Shown piece after piece: positions 1-7,663 of a stretch of 64,000 nucleotides of DNA. The stretch is from CAWDYA01 sp963806495. Its GTDB lineage: Bacteria; Acidobacteriota; Polarisedimenticolia; JACPZX01; DASXTC01. The stretch is from positions 124,001-188,000 of the forward strand of contig CAWDYA010000004.1 in NCBI GenBank assembly GCA_963806495.1, read 5' to 3'. The notes beneath the pieces are model-generated. The model did not search any database, was not told the DNA's origin, and saw nothing but the letters and a program-made list of their open reading frames with translations. The position numbers and the translations under genes were made by a program. How positions within the stretch are numbered: the stretch's first letter is position 1; each line of letters begins with the position of its first letter.

Positions 1-813
1 GGCACGCAGGCGGTGAGCACGGCTCTGGATCGTGCCGTCGTGAGCCCGAACGATGTCGTTGCCATTGTGTTCGTGACGGTGACCGGGCTGGCGACCCCCT
101 CCATCGATGCTCGCGTGGCCAACCGCCTGGGATTCCCGCGCAACGTGCATCGCATCCCGGTGTTCGGCCTGGGGTGTGTGGCCGGCGCGTCGGGGCTGGC
201 GCGCTGCGCCAATCTCATGGCGGCGCACACGCAGGGAGTGACGGTGCTGCTGTCCGTGGAGCTCTGCTCCCTGACGTTCCAGGCCGGTGACCGGAGCATG
301 GCGAACATCGTAGCCACCGGGCTGTTCGGCGACGGCTCCTGCGCGTTGGTGCTGGGAGGGTGCGATCGTGGCGGCGTGGGGCCGGTCGTGGTGGGCTCCC
401 GGTCGGTGTCCTACCCTGACACCGAGGACGTCATGGGATGGGAGGTCTCGGAGAACGGCTTCAAGCTGGTGTTGTCCCCGCGCATCCCCGAACTGATCCG
501 TGAGCATCTGCGCCCGGATGTCGACGCGTTCCTGTCCGATCATGGTCTGTGCCGCACCGACGTGCATGAATGGATGGTGCACACGGGCGGCCCGAGAGTC
601 TTTACAGCCATCGAGCGGGCGCTCGAGCTGCCTCCCGAGGCGCTGGAGTCCACGCGCTCCGTGTTGCGCACGCGCGGCAATCTCTCGTCGGCGTCCGTCC
701 TGGTGGTGATGAATGACATCCTCCAACGCCGCAGACCCCCCGAGGGGACCTGGGGCATGATGCTCGCGCTGGGCCCCGGGTTCTGCAGCGAGATGGTGCT
801 GGTGCAATGGTGA
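1..813 (+). CDS. Type III polyketide synthase (chalcone/stilbene synthase family), 5'-truncated by the window edge
   Basis: Homodimeric ketosynthase that extends a CoA starter with malonyl-CoA without an acyl carrier protein. The frame is open from the first base, so the N-terminal third lies outside the window. The Cys-His-Asn catalytic triad is visible: Cys in FGLGCVAGASG, His in WMVHTGGPR and Asn in TRGNLSSASV. The FGDGSCALVLGG and GPGFCSEMVL motifs typical of the family are also present. Its TGA overlaps the ATG of the following flavin oxidoreductase (ATGGTGA), so the two are translationally coupled, and YceI follows by another ATGA overlap. Family assignment is firm; product class (alkylresorcinol, pyrone or other) cannot be read from the sequence. 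Confidence 0.93.
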   Translation, partial: GTQAVSTALDRAVVSPNDVVAIVFVTVTGLATPSIDARVANRLGFPRNVHRIPVFGLGCVAGASGLARCANLMAAHTQGVTVLLSVELCSLTFQAGDRSMANIVATGLFGDGSCALVLGGCDRGGVGPVVVGSRSVSYPDTEDVMGWEVSENGFKLVLSPRIPELIREHLRPDVDAFLSDHGLCRTDVHEWMVHTGGPRVFTAIERALELPPEALESTRSVLRTRGNLSSASVLVVMNDILQRRRPPEGTWGMMLALGPGFCSEMVLVQW

Positions 814-1908
814 AACCCTCCGGCCGTGACACTCTGGATCTGTTCGTCATCGGGGGAGGCCCCCGCGGGGCTGGCCGCCGCGATTGCGGCGCGCCTGCAG
901 GGGCTGACGGTGCGCGTGGCCGATACGCGCGTGCCTCCCGTCGACAAGGCGTGCGGAGAGGGGATCATGCCCGACGGCGTGGGCGTGCTGCGCGCGCTGG
1001 GTGTGACGATCCCCGCCGGGAGCGCTTTCGCTTTCGGCGGTATCCGCTACGTGCAGGGAGGCAGGTCCGCCGAGGCCCGGTTCCGTGACGGCGCCCGGGG
1101 GCTCGGCGTGCGCCGGACACTGCTGCACGACACCATGCGGCGGCGTGCCGAACAGCTCGGCGTGGAGTTATCGTGGGGTACGCGGGTCAACGGACTGCAC
1201 GACGAGGGCGTGGTGGTGGAAGGTCGGCTCGTGGCCGCCCGCTTCGTGGCCGCGGCCGATGGGCAGGACTCGCGCACGCGCCGGGCGCTCGGGCTGAACC
1301 TTCCGGCAAGCCACCGCCGCGTGGGGCTGCGCCGCCATGTGGCGATGGCGCCCTGGTCGGACCTGGTGGAGGTGCACTGGTCAGACGGTTGCGAGATCTA
1401 CGTCACGCCGGTGTCGTGGGGCGAGGTGTGCGTGGCGGCACTGACCGATGATCCGTGGCTCGGCATCGATGGTGCATTGGAGCGGTTCCCTGCCCTGAAG
1501 CAGCGCCTGTGCGGCGCCGGGATCGCCTCGAAGGACCTGGGCTCGGCCACGGTGGTGCGCCGCGCGCGCGGTGTCACCAGGGGACGCGTGGCGCTTTTGG
1601 GCGACGCGGCCGGATCCGTGGATGCGATCACCGGCGAAGGGGTGACCCTGGCGCTGCACCAATCGGTGGCGCTGGCCCGCGCGCTGCGCGCCGGGACCCT
1701 GGACCTGTACGCGGCCGACTACCGGCACATCGTGCGGGTCGCCGATCGCATGGGGCGCCTGATGCTGGCCATCCACCACCGTCCGCGGCTGCGGAGCCTC
1801 ACGATCGCCGCGCTGTCGAACGTGCCACCCCTGTTCTCCCAGCTCCTTGCCATCCATACGCGGTCCCATCCACTCTTCCTCGCCGATCGGACGGCCATCA
1901 CGCCATGA
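807..1908 (+). CDS. FAD-dependent oxidoreductase (geranylgeranyl reductase / UbiH-like family), frameshifted near its start
   Basis: Flavoprotein with an N-terminal Rossmann dinucleotide fold. It starts at the ATG overlapping the polyketide synthase stop. The first codons give DLFVIGGGP, after which the match continues one frame over as AGLAAAIAARL; together these make the GxGxxG FAD motif, so one extra base lies in the C/G run at about 858-868. Further FAD signatures are DKACGEGIMP and the C-terminal GDAAGSVDAITGEGV. About 366 aa once corrected, normal for the family. Such reductases often sit beside type III polyketide synthases and are thought to hydroxylate, oxidise or reduce the polyketide or an attached chain; that role is inference. 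The indel is probably a sequencing error because the rest of the protein is intact. Confidence 0.83.
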
Positions 1909-2486
1909 GGCGCCGGTTTGCCGTCCTGGTGGTATCGGCCGTGCTGGTGGCGGCCGCGCCGGTGTCCCGCGCGGAAGCGGCCACGAAGCTGGTGCTCGAT
2001 CCGGCCGTCACCCACGTTTTGTTCGAGCTGGACGCCGGCTTGCACACGGTGCACGGCAGGGCGCGCATGACGCAGGGAGAGATCGTCTTCGACACGGCCA
2101 CTGGTCTGGCGAGCGGCCGGGTGCAGGTGGACGCACGCAGCCTCGAGTCGGGCGGCGACTCGCGCGATCGCACCATGCACTCCGACGTGCTTGAGAGCGC
2201 GCGCTTCCCCGACATCGTGCTCGTCCCCGACCACATTGAGGGAGCCGTCCCGTCCAGCGGCGAGGGGGATGTGATCCTGTCGGGCATCCTCGAAATCCAC
2301 GGAGCCGGTCATCCCATCCGGGTGACGGCCCATGTGCGCACGGCCGATGGGCGTCTCACCGGCACCGCCCGCTTCCTGGTCCCATATGTTGCATGGGGGA
2401 TGAAGGACCCGAGCGTCTTCATCCTGCGAGTGAAGAAGGTAGTGGCGATCACTCTCGAGCTATCGGGGGTATTGTCGCCGGCCTGA
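1905..2486 (+). CDS. YceI family lipid-binding protein, secreted
   Basis: Periplasmic lipocalin-like barrel that binds polyisoprenoid or other amphiphilic lipids. The ATG at 1905 overlaps the oxidoreductase stop (ATGA). Residues 1-24 form a signal peptide (MRRRFAVLVVSAVLVAA then a processing region ending SRAEA). Family features include HVLFELDAGLHTVHG, the SGRVQVDARSLESGGDSRD stretch, DVLESARFPDIVL and LSGILEIHGAGHPI. About 193 aa, the usual size. It forms the third member of the polyketide operon; inference: it may carry a lipophilic product. No obvious ribosome site, consistent with coupled translation. Confidence 0.88.
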   Translation: MRRRFAVLVVSAVLVAAAPVSRAEAATKLVLDPAVTHVLFELDAGLHTVHGRARMTQGEIVFDTATGLASGRVQVDARSLESGGDSRDRTMHSDVLESARFPDIVLVPDHIEGAVPSSGEGDVILSGILEIHGAGHPIRVTAHVRTADGRLTGTARFLVPYVAWGMKDPSVFILRVKKVVAITLELSGVLSPA

Positions 2487-2562
2487 GTCGTCCACGCTTC
2501 CGCAGTGTGATCGGGGCGCCGCCGCTGCCACGCGAGGAGCCCCTCACCCAGTTCCACCGGGC

Positions 2563-3010
2563 TCACACCTTCACGAGGACCTTGAGGGTCTTACGTGCGT
2601 CCATCGCAGCGTACCCGTCGGGAACACCGCTCAGGTCGACCGTCATGTCGAAAACCGGTGACGGAATCCAGGGTGCCCACCAGGATGTCGTTCACCAGCT
2701 CCGCCGCCCAGAAGTTGCCGTGCACGCAGGATGTCTGCAGGCCCTTGCGGCAGAACTCGCAGGTGCCGTCGGAGATGGCAAAGGGGGCGAGGACGAGATC
2801 CCCGGGTTTCACGTTCCGGACCTCGGCGCCGATCTCCTCGACGATGCCCATCGGCTCATGGCCGGTGCGCCAGCCCTCCTGGTATTCGTGCACTCCGCGG
2901 TAGAACCACAGGTCGGATCCGCAGATGGCCGTGTGCGTGATGCGGACGATCGCATCGGTGGGGTCCTGTACGGAAAATGCCCCCCACTCGTGTGAAGAAA
3001 CATCGATCAA
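2563..3010 (-). pseudogene. Zinc-dependent alcohol dehydrogenase remnant (N-terminal and C-terminal pieces joined by deletion)
   Basis: Reads as the GroES-like Zn-binding half of a medium-chain alcohol dehydrogenase: DPTDAIVRITHTAICGSDLW, then GHEPMGIVEEIG and the Cys cluster CEFCRKGLQTSC. Right after SCVHGNFW it jumps to ELVNDILVGTLDSVTG, and one frame over comes the normal C-terminus VFDMTVDLSGVPDGYAAMDA ending at the TGA 2565-2563. The whole NAD-binding Rossmann domain (roughly 200 residues) is missing and a frameshift lies near 2655. The normal N-terminus is also replaced upstream of about 2970 by inverted-repeat sequence. It cannot encode a working dehydrogenase. It would have been the last gene of the AraC-regulated operon. 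Confidence 0.8.
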
Positions 3011-3129
3011 GTTGAATTATTTCAGCAGGTTGCAGTCGTTCTCAGCTTGCCGGCACCTCCCCCGGGTGAACGGCACGGTGGAGGCGGCTCGTGCCGCACA
3101 CCTTCACACCAGTGGGGGGCATTTTCCGT
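2970..3129. repeat. 28-bp inverted repeat at a rearrangement junction
   Basis: The arms 2970-2997 and 3102-3129 are reverse complements at 27 of 28 positions and flank 104 bp of sequence I do not recognise. Both neighbouring genes break here: the alcohol dehydrogenase loses its natural N-terminus at the left arm, and the aldo/keto reductase loses its C-terminal third at the right arm. No transposase, and no target-site duplication that I can see. It may be the footprint of a small mobile element, a palindrome-mediated deletion, or a chimeric assembly join. Confidence 0.75.
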
Positions 3130-3672
3130 CAGGAAGCCCTTGCCGAGCGGGCTGAACGGCACGAAGCCGATACCCAGCTCCTCGAGGGCCGGAAGCACCG
3201 CCTTCTCGGGATCCCGCCACCACAGGGAATACTCGCTCTGCAACGTCGTGACCGGCTGCACCGCATGCGCGTGGCGGATCGTCTGCACGCCCGCCTCGGA
3301 CAGTCCGAAATATCTGACCTTGCCTTCCTGGATCAGCTCCCTGACCGCCCCGGCCACATCCTCCATGGGCACGTCCGGATCGACCCGGTGCTGGTAGAAC
3401 AGATCGATGTGATCGGCGCCGAGGCGCCTCATCGAAGCCTCGGCAACCGCGCGGATCCGGTCCGGCCGGCTGTCGAGCCCTTTCGTCGAATCATCCTCCT
3501 TGAATCCGAACTTGGTCGCGATCACCACCCCGTTGTGGAACGGGGCGAGCGCATCGGCGACCACCTCTTCGTTGACGAACGGGCCATACGCCTCGGCGGT
3601 GTCGAAGAACGTGACGCCGCGCCCGACGGCGGAGACCTCGAGACCGCTCTTTCCCGATATGTGCTTCTTCAT
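3022..3672 (-). pseudogene. Aldo/keto reductase, internally deleted and C-terminally truncated
   Basis: The start ATG at 3672 overlaps the AraC stop (ATGA). MKKHISGKSGLEVSAVG is followed directly by RGVTFFDTAEAYGPF; in intact relatives about 28 residues (the LGCMGMS... helix) lie between. The catalytic Asp and Tyr (FFDTAEAYG), Lys (IATKFGF) and His (LFYQHRVDPDVP) are present. After SPLGKGFLT the family sequence stops and the frame continues into inverted-repeat and unrelated sequence for about 35 codons. The (beta/alpha)8 barrel is therefore missing one early element and its last third. The break points suggest deletion events or assembly errors and the product is probably inactive. A normal relative would be an NADPH-dependent carbonyl reductase of about 330 aa. 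Confidence 0.82.
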
Positions 3673-4682
3673 TCTTGTTCTTCTTCGTTCGACGCGTGCC
3701 TCATCTCCGTCCGTGGCTCCCGGGGAGCCCGGGTCTCCGACCGGAACCTGGCGGGTGGGACACCGAAGGACCTCTTGAAGGCGCGGTTGAACGCCGCCTC
3801 GGACTCGTAGCCGACCTCGGCCGCAACCTGGGCGATGCTCATGCCGGTCGAGCGAATCATCCGGGCGCCGAGCTGCAGGCGCCAGGTCGTGAGGTATGTC
3901 ATGGGCGGAGCGCCGAGGATCTCTCGGAAACGCTCGGCAAAGACCGAACGGGAGAGTCCTGCCTCCCTGGCGAATTCCTCGAGGGTCCAGGGGTCGGCGG
4001 GTCGCCGGTGCATCAGGGCGAGTGCCCGGCCAAGCTCGGGGTCGCGTGCGCCCGCCAACCATCCGGTTCGCCCTTCCGGCCACTGTGCCACGTAGCGCCG
4101 CAGGGTCTCCACGAACAACGCCTCCGACAGCTTGGCAAGAACCGCCTCCCCGCCCGGATGTCCCTCCCCCGCCTCGCCAACCGAGAAGCGGATCGATTGC
4201 TCGAGCCACCGACCCGAGGTGTCGTCCCTGATGTTAATCTTGAACATCGGTGGCAGTCCCGCGAGCACAAGCCGGCCCAGCCGAGGCTCGCAGGCCATGT
4301 AGCCGCAGACGAACCGGGTCACCTCGCCGCCACCGCCCAGCCGCGCCAGCTTGAGACCCTGCGAGAGGATGGCGTGAAGGTCATTCTCGTTGTCGTGCAC
4401 TTCGCGCGGAGAGCCGTTCGTCAGGATGTGCGGGTCGCCGTGGGGGAAAACGACGATGTCTCCCGCCTCGAGCGATATCGGTTCGCCCGCCTCCACCATG
4501 GCCGAGCCGCGCCCGTCCACGAGCAGGTGAAAGATGATGACGTGTCCGTCGGAACTCGAGAAGTAGGGAGCCACGCTGCGGGAGGGAGGCAATCTGAATC
4601 CCCACGGCGCAGAGAACTCGGCGTTGTAGAAGATCGCCCCGTCGAGCGTGACGCTCTTCAGCACTTCGGACAGGACATCCAC
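3669..4682 (-). CDS. AraC family transcriptional regulator with N-terminal cupin
   Basis: About 337 aa. The N-terminal cupin (residues about 1-170) contains APYFSSSDGHVIIFHLLVDG and a GDIVVFPHGDPHIL metal-site-like motif, followed by the linker helix VLAKLSEALFVETLRRY. The C-terminal AraC domain has two helix-turn-helix units: WTLEEFAREAGLSRSVFAER and MSIAQVAAEVGYESEAAFNR. I start it at the GTG at 4682 because GGAGG lies 6 nt upstream; longer starts at TTG 4739 lack such a site. It overlaps the aldo/keto reductase by ATGA and probably activates its own operon in response to a small organic effector. Complete, in contrast to the two damaged enzymes downstream. Confidence 0.92.
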   Translation of the reverse strand: MDVLSEVLKSVTLDGAIFYNAEFSAPWGFRLPPSRSVAPYFSSSDGHVIIFHLLVDGRGSAMVEAGEPISLEAGDIVVFPHGDPHILTNGSPREVHDNENDLHAILSQGLKLARLGGGGEVTRFVCGYMACEPRLGRLVLAGLPPMFKINIRDDTSGRWLEQSIRFSVGEAGEGHPGGEAVLAKLSEALFVETLRRYVAQWPEGRTGWLAGARDPELGRALALMHRRPADPWTLEEFAREAGLSRSVFAERFREILGAPPMTYLTTWRLQLGARMIRSTGMSIAQVAAEVGYESEAAFNRAFKRSFGVPPARFRSETRAPREPRTEMRHASNEEEQE

Positions 4683-4884
4683 CGTGGCCTCCGGATGCCG
4701 GGGCGGACGTCCGGCAAAACCGGTCGGACGCTCGGCCAAGCGGAGCGAATTCTACAGCTTTGCAGTCAAGAGAGCCAGACGCCGGGACAAGGGAAACCGC
4801 GGCCTCCGGTGTCATAGTCCCACCGTACCGCAGGCAATCAAGCGGTTTCTACCAACCAGTCGATCGCCCCGAAGGAGAGTTGCA

Positions 4885-5985
4885 TTGAACCGGATCGCCA
4901 CAGTCTCCACCATCGTCCTCCTGCTGACCGCCTCGACTCTGGCGTCAGCCGCCGTGACGCCCCCCCTGGTCACGAGGAGCCACAATCGCTTCTCGGTTCT
5001 CCCGCTCGACTCGGACGGTTTCATCGACGCTCCTGTCACCGATGACGATCTCGTCAACACCTGGGGGCTGGCGTTGAACCCCGCCGGCCTGTTCTGGCTG
5101 GCGAACAACGGCACCGACACCGCGACGATCTACACGGGCGACGGTGTGGCGCAAACGCTCGTCGTCCCCCTTCCCGCCGGAGCGGCGCCGACCGGTGTGA
5201 CGTTCTACAGCGGCAACAATTTCATCCTCGACGATGGCACCAGCGCAGGGCCGGCCCGCTTCATCTTCGCGGGAGAGGAGGGCGAGATATTCGGTTGGGG
5301 TCCGGCGATTTCGCCTCCGGGTCAGCCCGCGAGCGTCGTTCGGGCTGTCGATAGTTCCTCGGGCGGGGCGGTTTACAAAGGGATCGCCCTGGCCATCACC
5401 GGTTCGGGAGAGAGGCTGTACGCCACCGATTTCCGCAACCGGAGGGTGGATGTCTTCGACGGCGCCTTCGAGCCGGTCTCTCTCGCGCCGGCCGCCTTCG
5501 TCGATCCGCACGTTCCGGCGGGCTTCGCGCCGTTCGGGATCGCGAGCATCCGGGGCAGGATCCTCGTGACCTTCGCGAAGCGGGATGCCACCGGCGAGGA
5601 CGACATCGCAGGTCCGGGACTCGGATTCGTCAGCGTCTTCGACACTGACGGTTCCTTCATCGCCCGGATCGGCACGCGTGGGCCGCTCAACGCGCCCTGG
5701 GGGATGGCCATCGCACCGGCGGGATTCGGTCGGTTCGGGGGCGATCTCCTGGTGGGCAACTTCGGCGACGGCAGGATCATCGCCTACCGGATCGCCGACG
5801 ACCTCCGATCGGCTTTCCCGGAGGGCCTGCTGAGGAAATCGGACGGCCGCCCGATCGTCATCGATGGACTCTGGGCCATCAACTTCGGAAATGGCGCAGC
5901 CGCCGCGCCGCTCCGAACGCTCTTTTTCACAGCCGGTCCCGGGGACGAGCAGCATGGTCTGTTCGGAAGGATCGAATCCCGGTAG
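4885..5985 (+). CDS. TIGR03118 family secreted beta-propeller-like protein
   Basis: About 366 aa, starting at TTG 4885 with GGAGAG just upstream (GAAGGAGAG at 4871-4879). A signal peptide (IVLLLTASTLASA) is followed by repeated blades: WGLALNPAGLFWLANNGT, ATDFRNRRVDVFDG, GFAPFGIASIRGRILVTFA and NAPWGMAIAPAGFGRFGGDL. These match the TIGR03118 family, known from surface proteins of Gram-negative bacteria, often with PEP-CTERM signals; this copy ends LFGRIESR and has no such signal. Biochemical role unknown. It is transcribed divergently from the AraC gene across a 200-bp spacer, so shared regulation is possible. Confidence 0.78.
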   Translation: MNRIATVSTIVLLLTASTLASAAVTPPLVTRSHNRFSVLPLDSDGFIDAPVTDDDLVNTWGLALNPAGLFWLANNGTDTATIYTGDGVAQTLVVPLPAGAAPTGVTFYSGNNFILDDGTSAGPARFIFAGEEGEIFGWGPAISPPGQPASVVRAVDSSSGGAVYKGIALAITGSGERLYATDFRNRRVDVFDGAFEPVSLAPAAFVDPHVPAGFAPFGIASIRGRILVTFAKRDATGEDDIAGPGLGFVSVFDTDGSFIARIGTRGPLNAPWGMAIAPAGFGRFGGDLLVGNFGDGRIIAYRIADDLRSAFPEGLLRKSDGRPIVIDGLWAINFGNGAAAAPLRTLFFTAGPGDEQHGLFGRIESR

Positions 5986-6031
5986 TAGCCTGGTGCACTC
6001 TCACATAGTCGAATCCAAGGAGACCTTCACA

Positions 6032-7435
6032 ATGACCAGACCTAATCCCAAACCAACGACAGAGCAGGTAGAGGCCCTCCGCCAGCGGCTCCGGGGAGCC
6101 GTGCTCCTCCCGGGCCAGCCCGGCTATGATGAAGCCCGGCGCATATGGAACGCCATGATCGACCGCCGCCCCGCCCTGGTCGTCCGCGCCGCGGGCGCCG
6201 CGGACGTCGTGCAGGCGATCGACTTCACCAGGCGACACGGGCTGGTGCTCGCGGTGAAGGGCGGCGGCCACAACATCGCGGGTAACGCGGTCTGTGATGG
6301 CGGGCTGATGCTCGACCTCTCCTCCATGAAGTCGGTCCGGGTCGATCCCATCACCCGTACGGCGCGGGTCGAGCCGGGCGCGACGCTGGCGGATTTCGAC
6401 AAAGAGGCCCAGGCCTTCGGGCTGGCGACCCCCACGGGGATCAACTCCACCACGGGCGTGGCCGGCCTCACGCTGGGGGGTGGATTCGGATGGCTGAGCC
6501 GGAAGCACGGCCTGACCATCGACAATCTCCTTTCGGTCGATCTGGTGACCGCCAAGGGAGAGCTGCTGCATGCGAGCGAGAAGGAGAACGAGGATCTCTT
6601 CTGGGCGGTGCGGGGAGGGGGCGGGAACTTCGGCGTCGTGACCTCGTTCGAGTTCCGGCTCCATCGGATCGGCCCGGAAGTTCTGTCGGGTCTGATCGTC
6701 CACCCGCTCTCGGCGGGCCCCGAGGTCCTGCGGGGCTACCGGAAGCTCGTGGCGGCCGCGCCCGAGGAGCTCACATGCTGGGCCGTGCTGCGCAAGGCGC
6801 CGCCTCTGCCGTTCCTGTCACCGGAGGTTCATGGCACGGGAATCGTGGTGCTCGCCCTCTGCTACGCCGGAGACATCGAGGAGGGCCGCAAGGCGGTGGA
6901 GCCGTTCCGCCGACTCGGCACCCCAATCGCCGACGTCGTCGGCGAGCATCCGTTCGTCGGCTGGCAGACAACCTTCGACCCACTGCTCGAGCCCGGCGCC
7001 CGCAACTACTGGAAGTCCCACGATTTCGGGGAGCTGGGGGACAAGGCGATCGACCTGCTTGTGGAGTACGCCGGTCGCGTTCCGTCCCCCGAGTGCGAGA
7101 TCTTCATCGCGAATCTGGGGGGCGCGATCAACAGGGTGCCCGCCGCCGCGACCGCCTATCCTCATCGCGACATCCAGTTCGTGGTGAACGTGCACACTCG
7201 GTGGAGGAGCGCGGACCAGGACGGAGTCTGCATCGCCTGGGCACGGGAGTTCTTCGACCGGATGGCGCCTCACGCGACCGGGGGCGTCTACGTCAACTTC
7301 ATGCCGGAGGACGAGGCGCAGCGGGTGCGCGCCGGTGCCTACGGCGAGAACTTCCGCCGGCTCGGGAAGCTCAAGGCCAGGTACGATCCGGATAACCTGT
7401 TCCGGCTCAACCAGAACATCGAGCCGGCGGCCTAG
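6032..7435 (+). CDS. FAD-binding oxidoreductase, berberine-bridge-enzyme (PCMH) type
   Basis: About 467 aa. ATG at 6032 with CCAAGGAG upstream. The PCMH-type FAD domain (about residues 40-215) shows KGGGHNIAGNAVCDGG, whose His is the usual 8-alpha-histidyl FAD attachment site, then GVAGLTLGGGFGWLSRKHGL. The second cysteinyl attachment of bicovalent members is not seen, so FAD is likely held by one covalent bond. The C-terminal BBE motif is RYDPDNLFRLNQNIEP. Members oxidise sugars, alkaloids or polyphenols with oxygen; substrate unknown. No signal peptide, so probably cytoplasmic. A strong hairpin follows the stop. Confidence 0.9.
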   Translation: MTRPNPKPTTEQVEALRQRLRGAVLLPGQPGYDEARRIWNAMIDRRPALVVRAAGAADVVQAIDFTRRHGLVLAVKGGGHNIAGNAVCDGGLMLDLSSMKSVRVDPITRTARVEPGATLADFDKEAQAFGLATPTGINSTTGVAGLTLGGGFGWLSRKHGLTIDNLLSVDLVTAKGELLHASEKENEDLFWAVRGGGGNFGVVTSFEFRLHRIGPEVLSGLIVHPLSAGPEVLRGYRKLVAAAPEELTCWAVLRKAPPLPFLSPEVHGTGIVVLALCYAGDIEEGRKAVEPFRRLGTPIADVVGEHPFVGWQTTFDPLLEPGARNYWKSHDFGELGDKAIDLLVEYAGRVPSPECEIFIANLGGAINRVPAAATAYPHRDIQFVVNVHTRWRSADQDGVCIAWAREFFDRMAPHATGGVYVNFMPEDEAQRVRAGAYGENFRRLGKLKARYDPDNLFRLNQNIEPAA

Positions 7436-7449
7436 GGTCGCCGGCACTG

Positions 7450-7496
7450 CCGCCTTCCCCTCGTGCCGAGGGGAAGGCGGAAAGAACGGTATTTTT
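7450..7496 (+). terminator. Intrinsic terminator candidate after the BBE oxidase
   Basis: A perfect 13-bp stem (7450-7462 with 7468-7480) closes on a 5-nt loop; a TTTTT run follows at 7492-7496. The gap of 11 nt between stem and T-run is longer than ideal, so efficiency is uncertain. The stem begins 14 nt after the oxidase stop. Confidence 0.6.
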
Positions 7497-7663
7497 CTGT
7501 CAGGTTTTGCCTCCGGATTCCGATTTCAAGGGTAAGGAGCCGGGATCCGCGTGGGAACCGGGTGGTCTCCGAGCCAGGTGGGTACGAGCGGCGCAACCAA
7601 CCACCACGGCCTCGAGAGAGTGCCCGGCCCGACGACGCAACGCGGTTGGCGACGGAGGCAACG

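Noticed and set aside
540..968. Long open frames on the minus strand under the polyketide synthase and reductase
   Set aside because: GC-rich DNA gives many antisense frames. These have no family motifs and the plus-strand genes are clear.
1455..1904. Upstream extension of the YceI reading frame
   Set aside because: It lies inside the oxidoreductase gene; the signal peptide and ATGA overlap fix the start at 1905.
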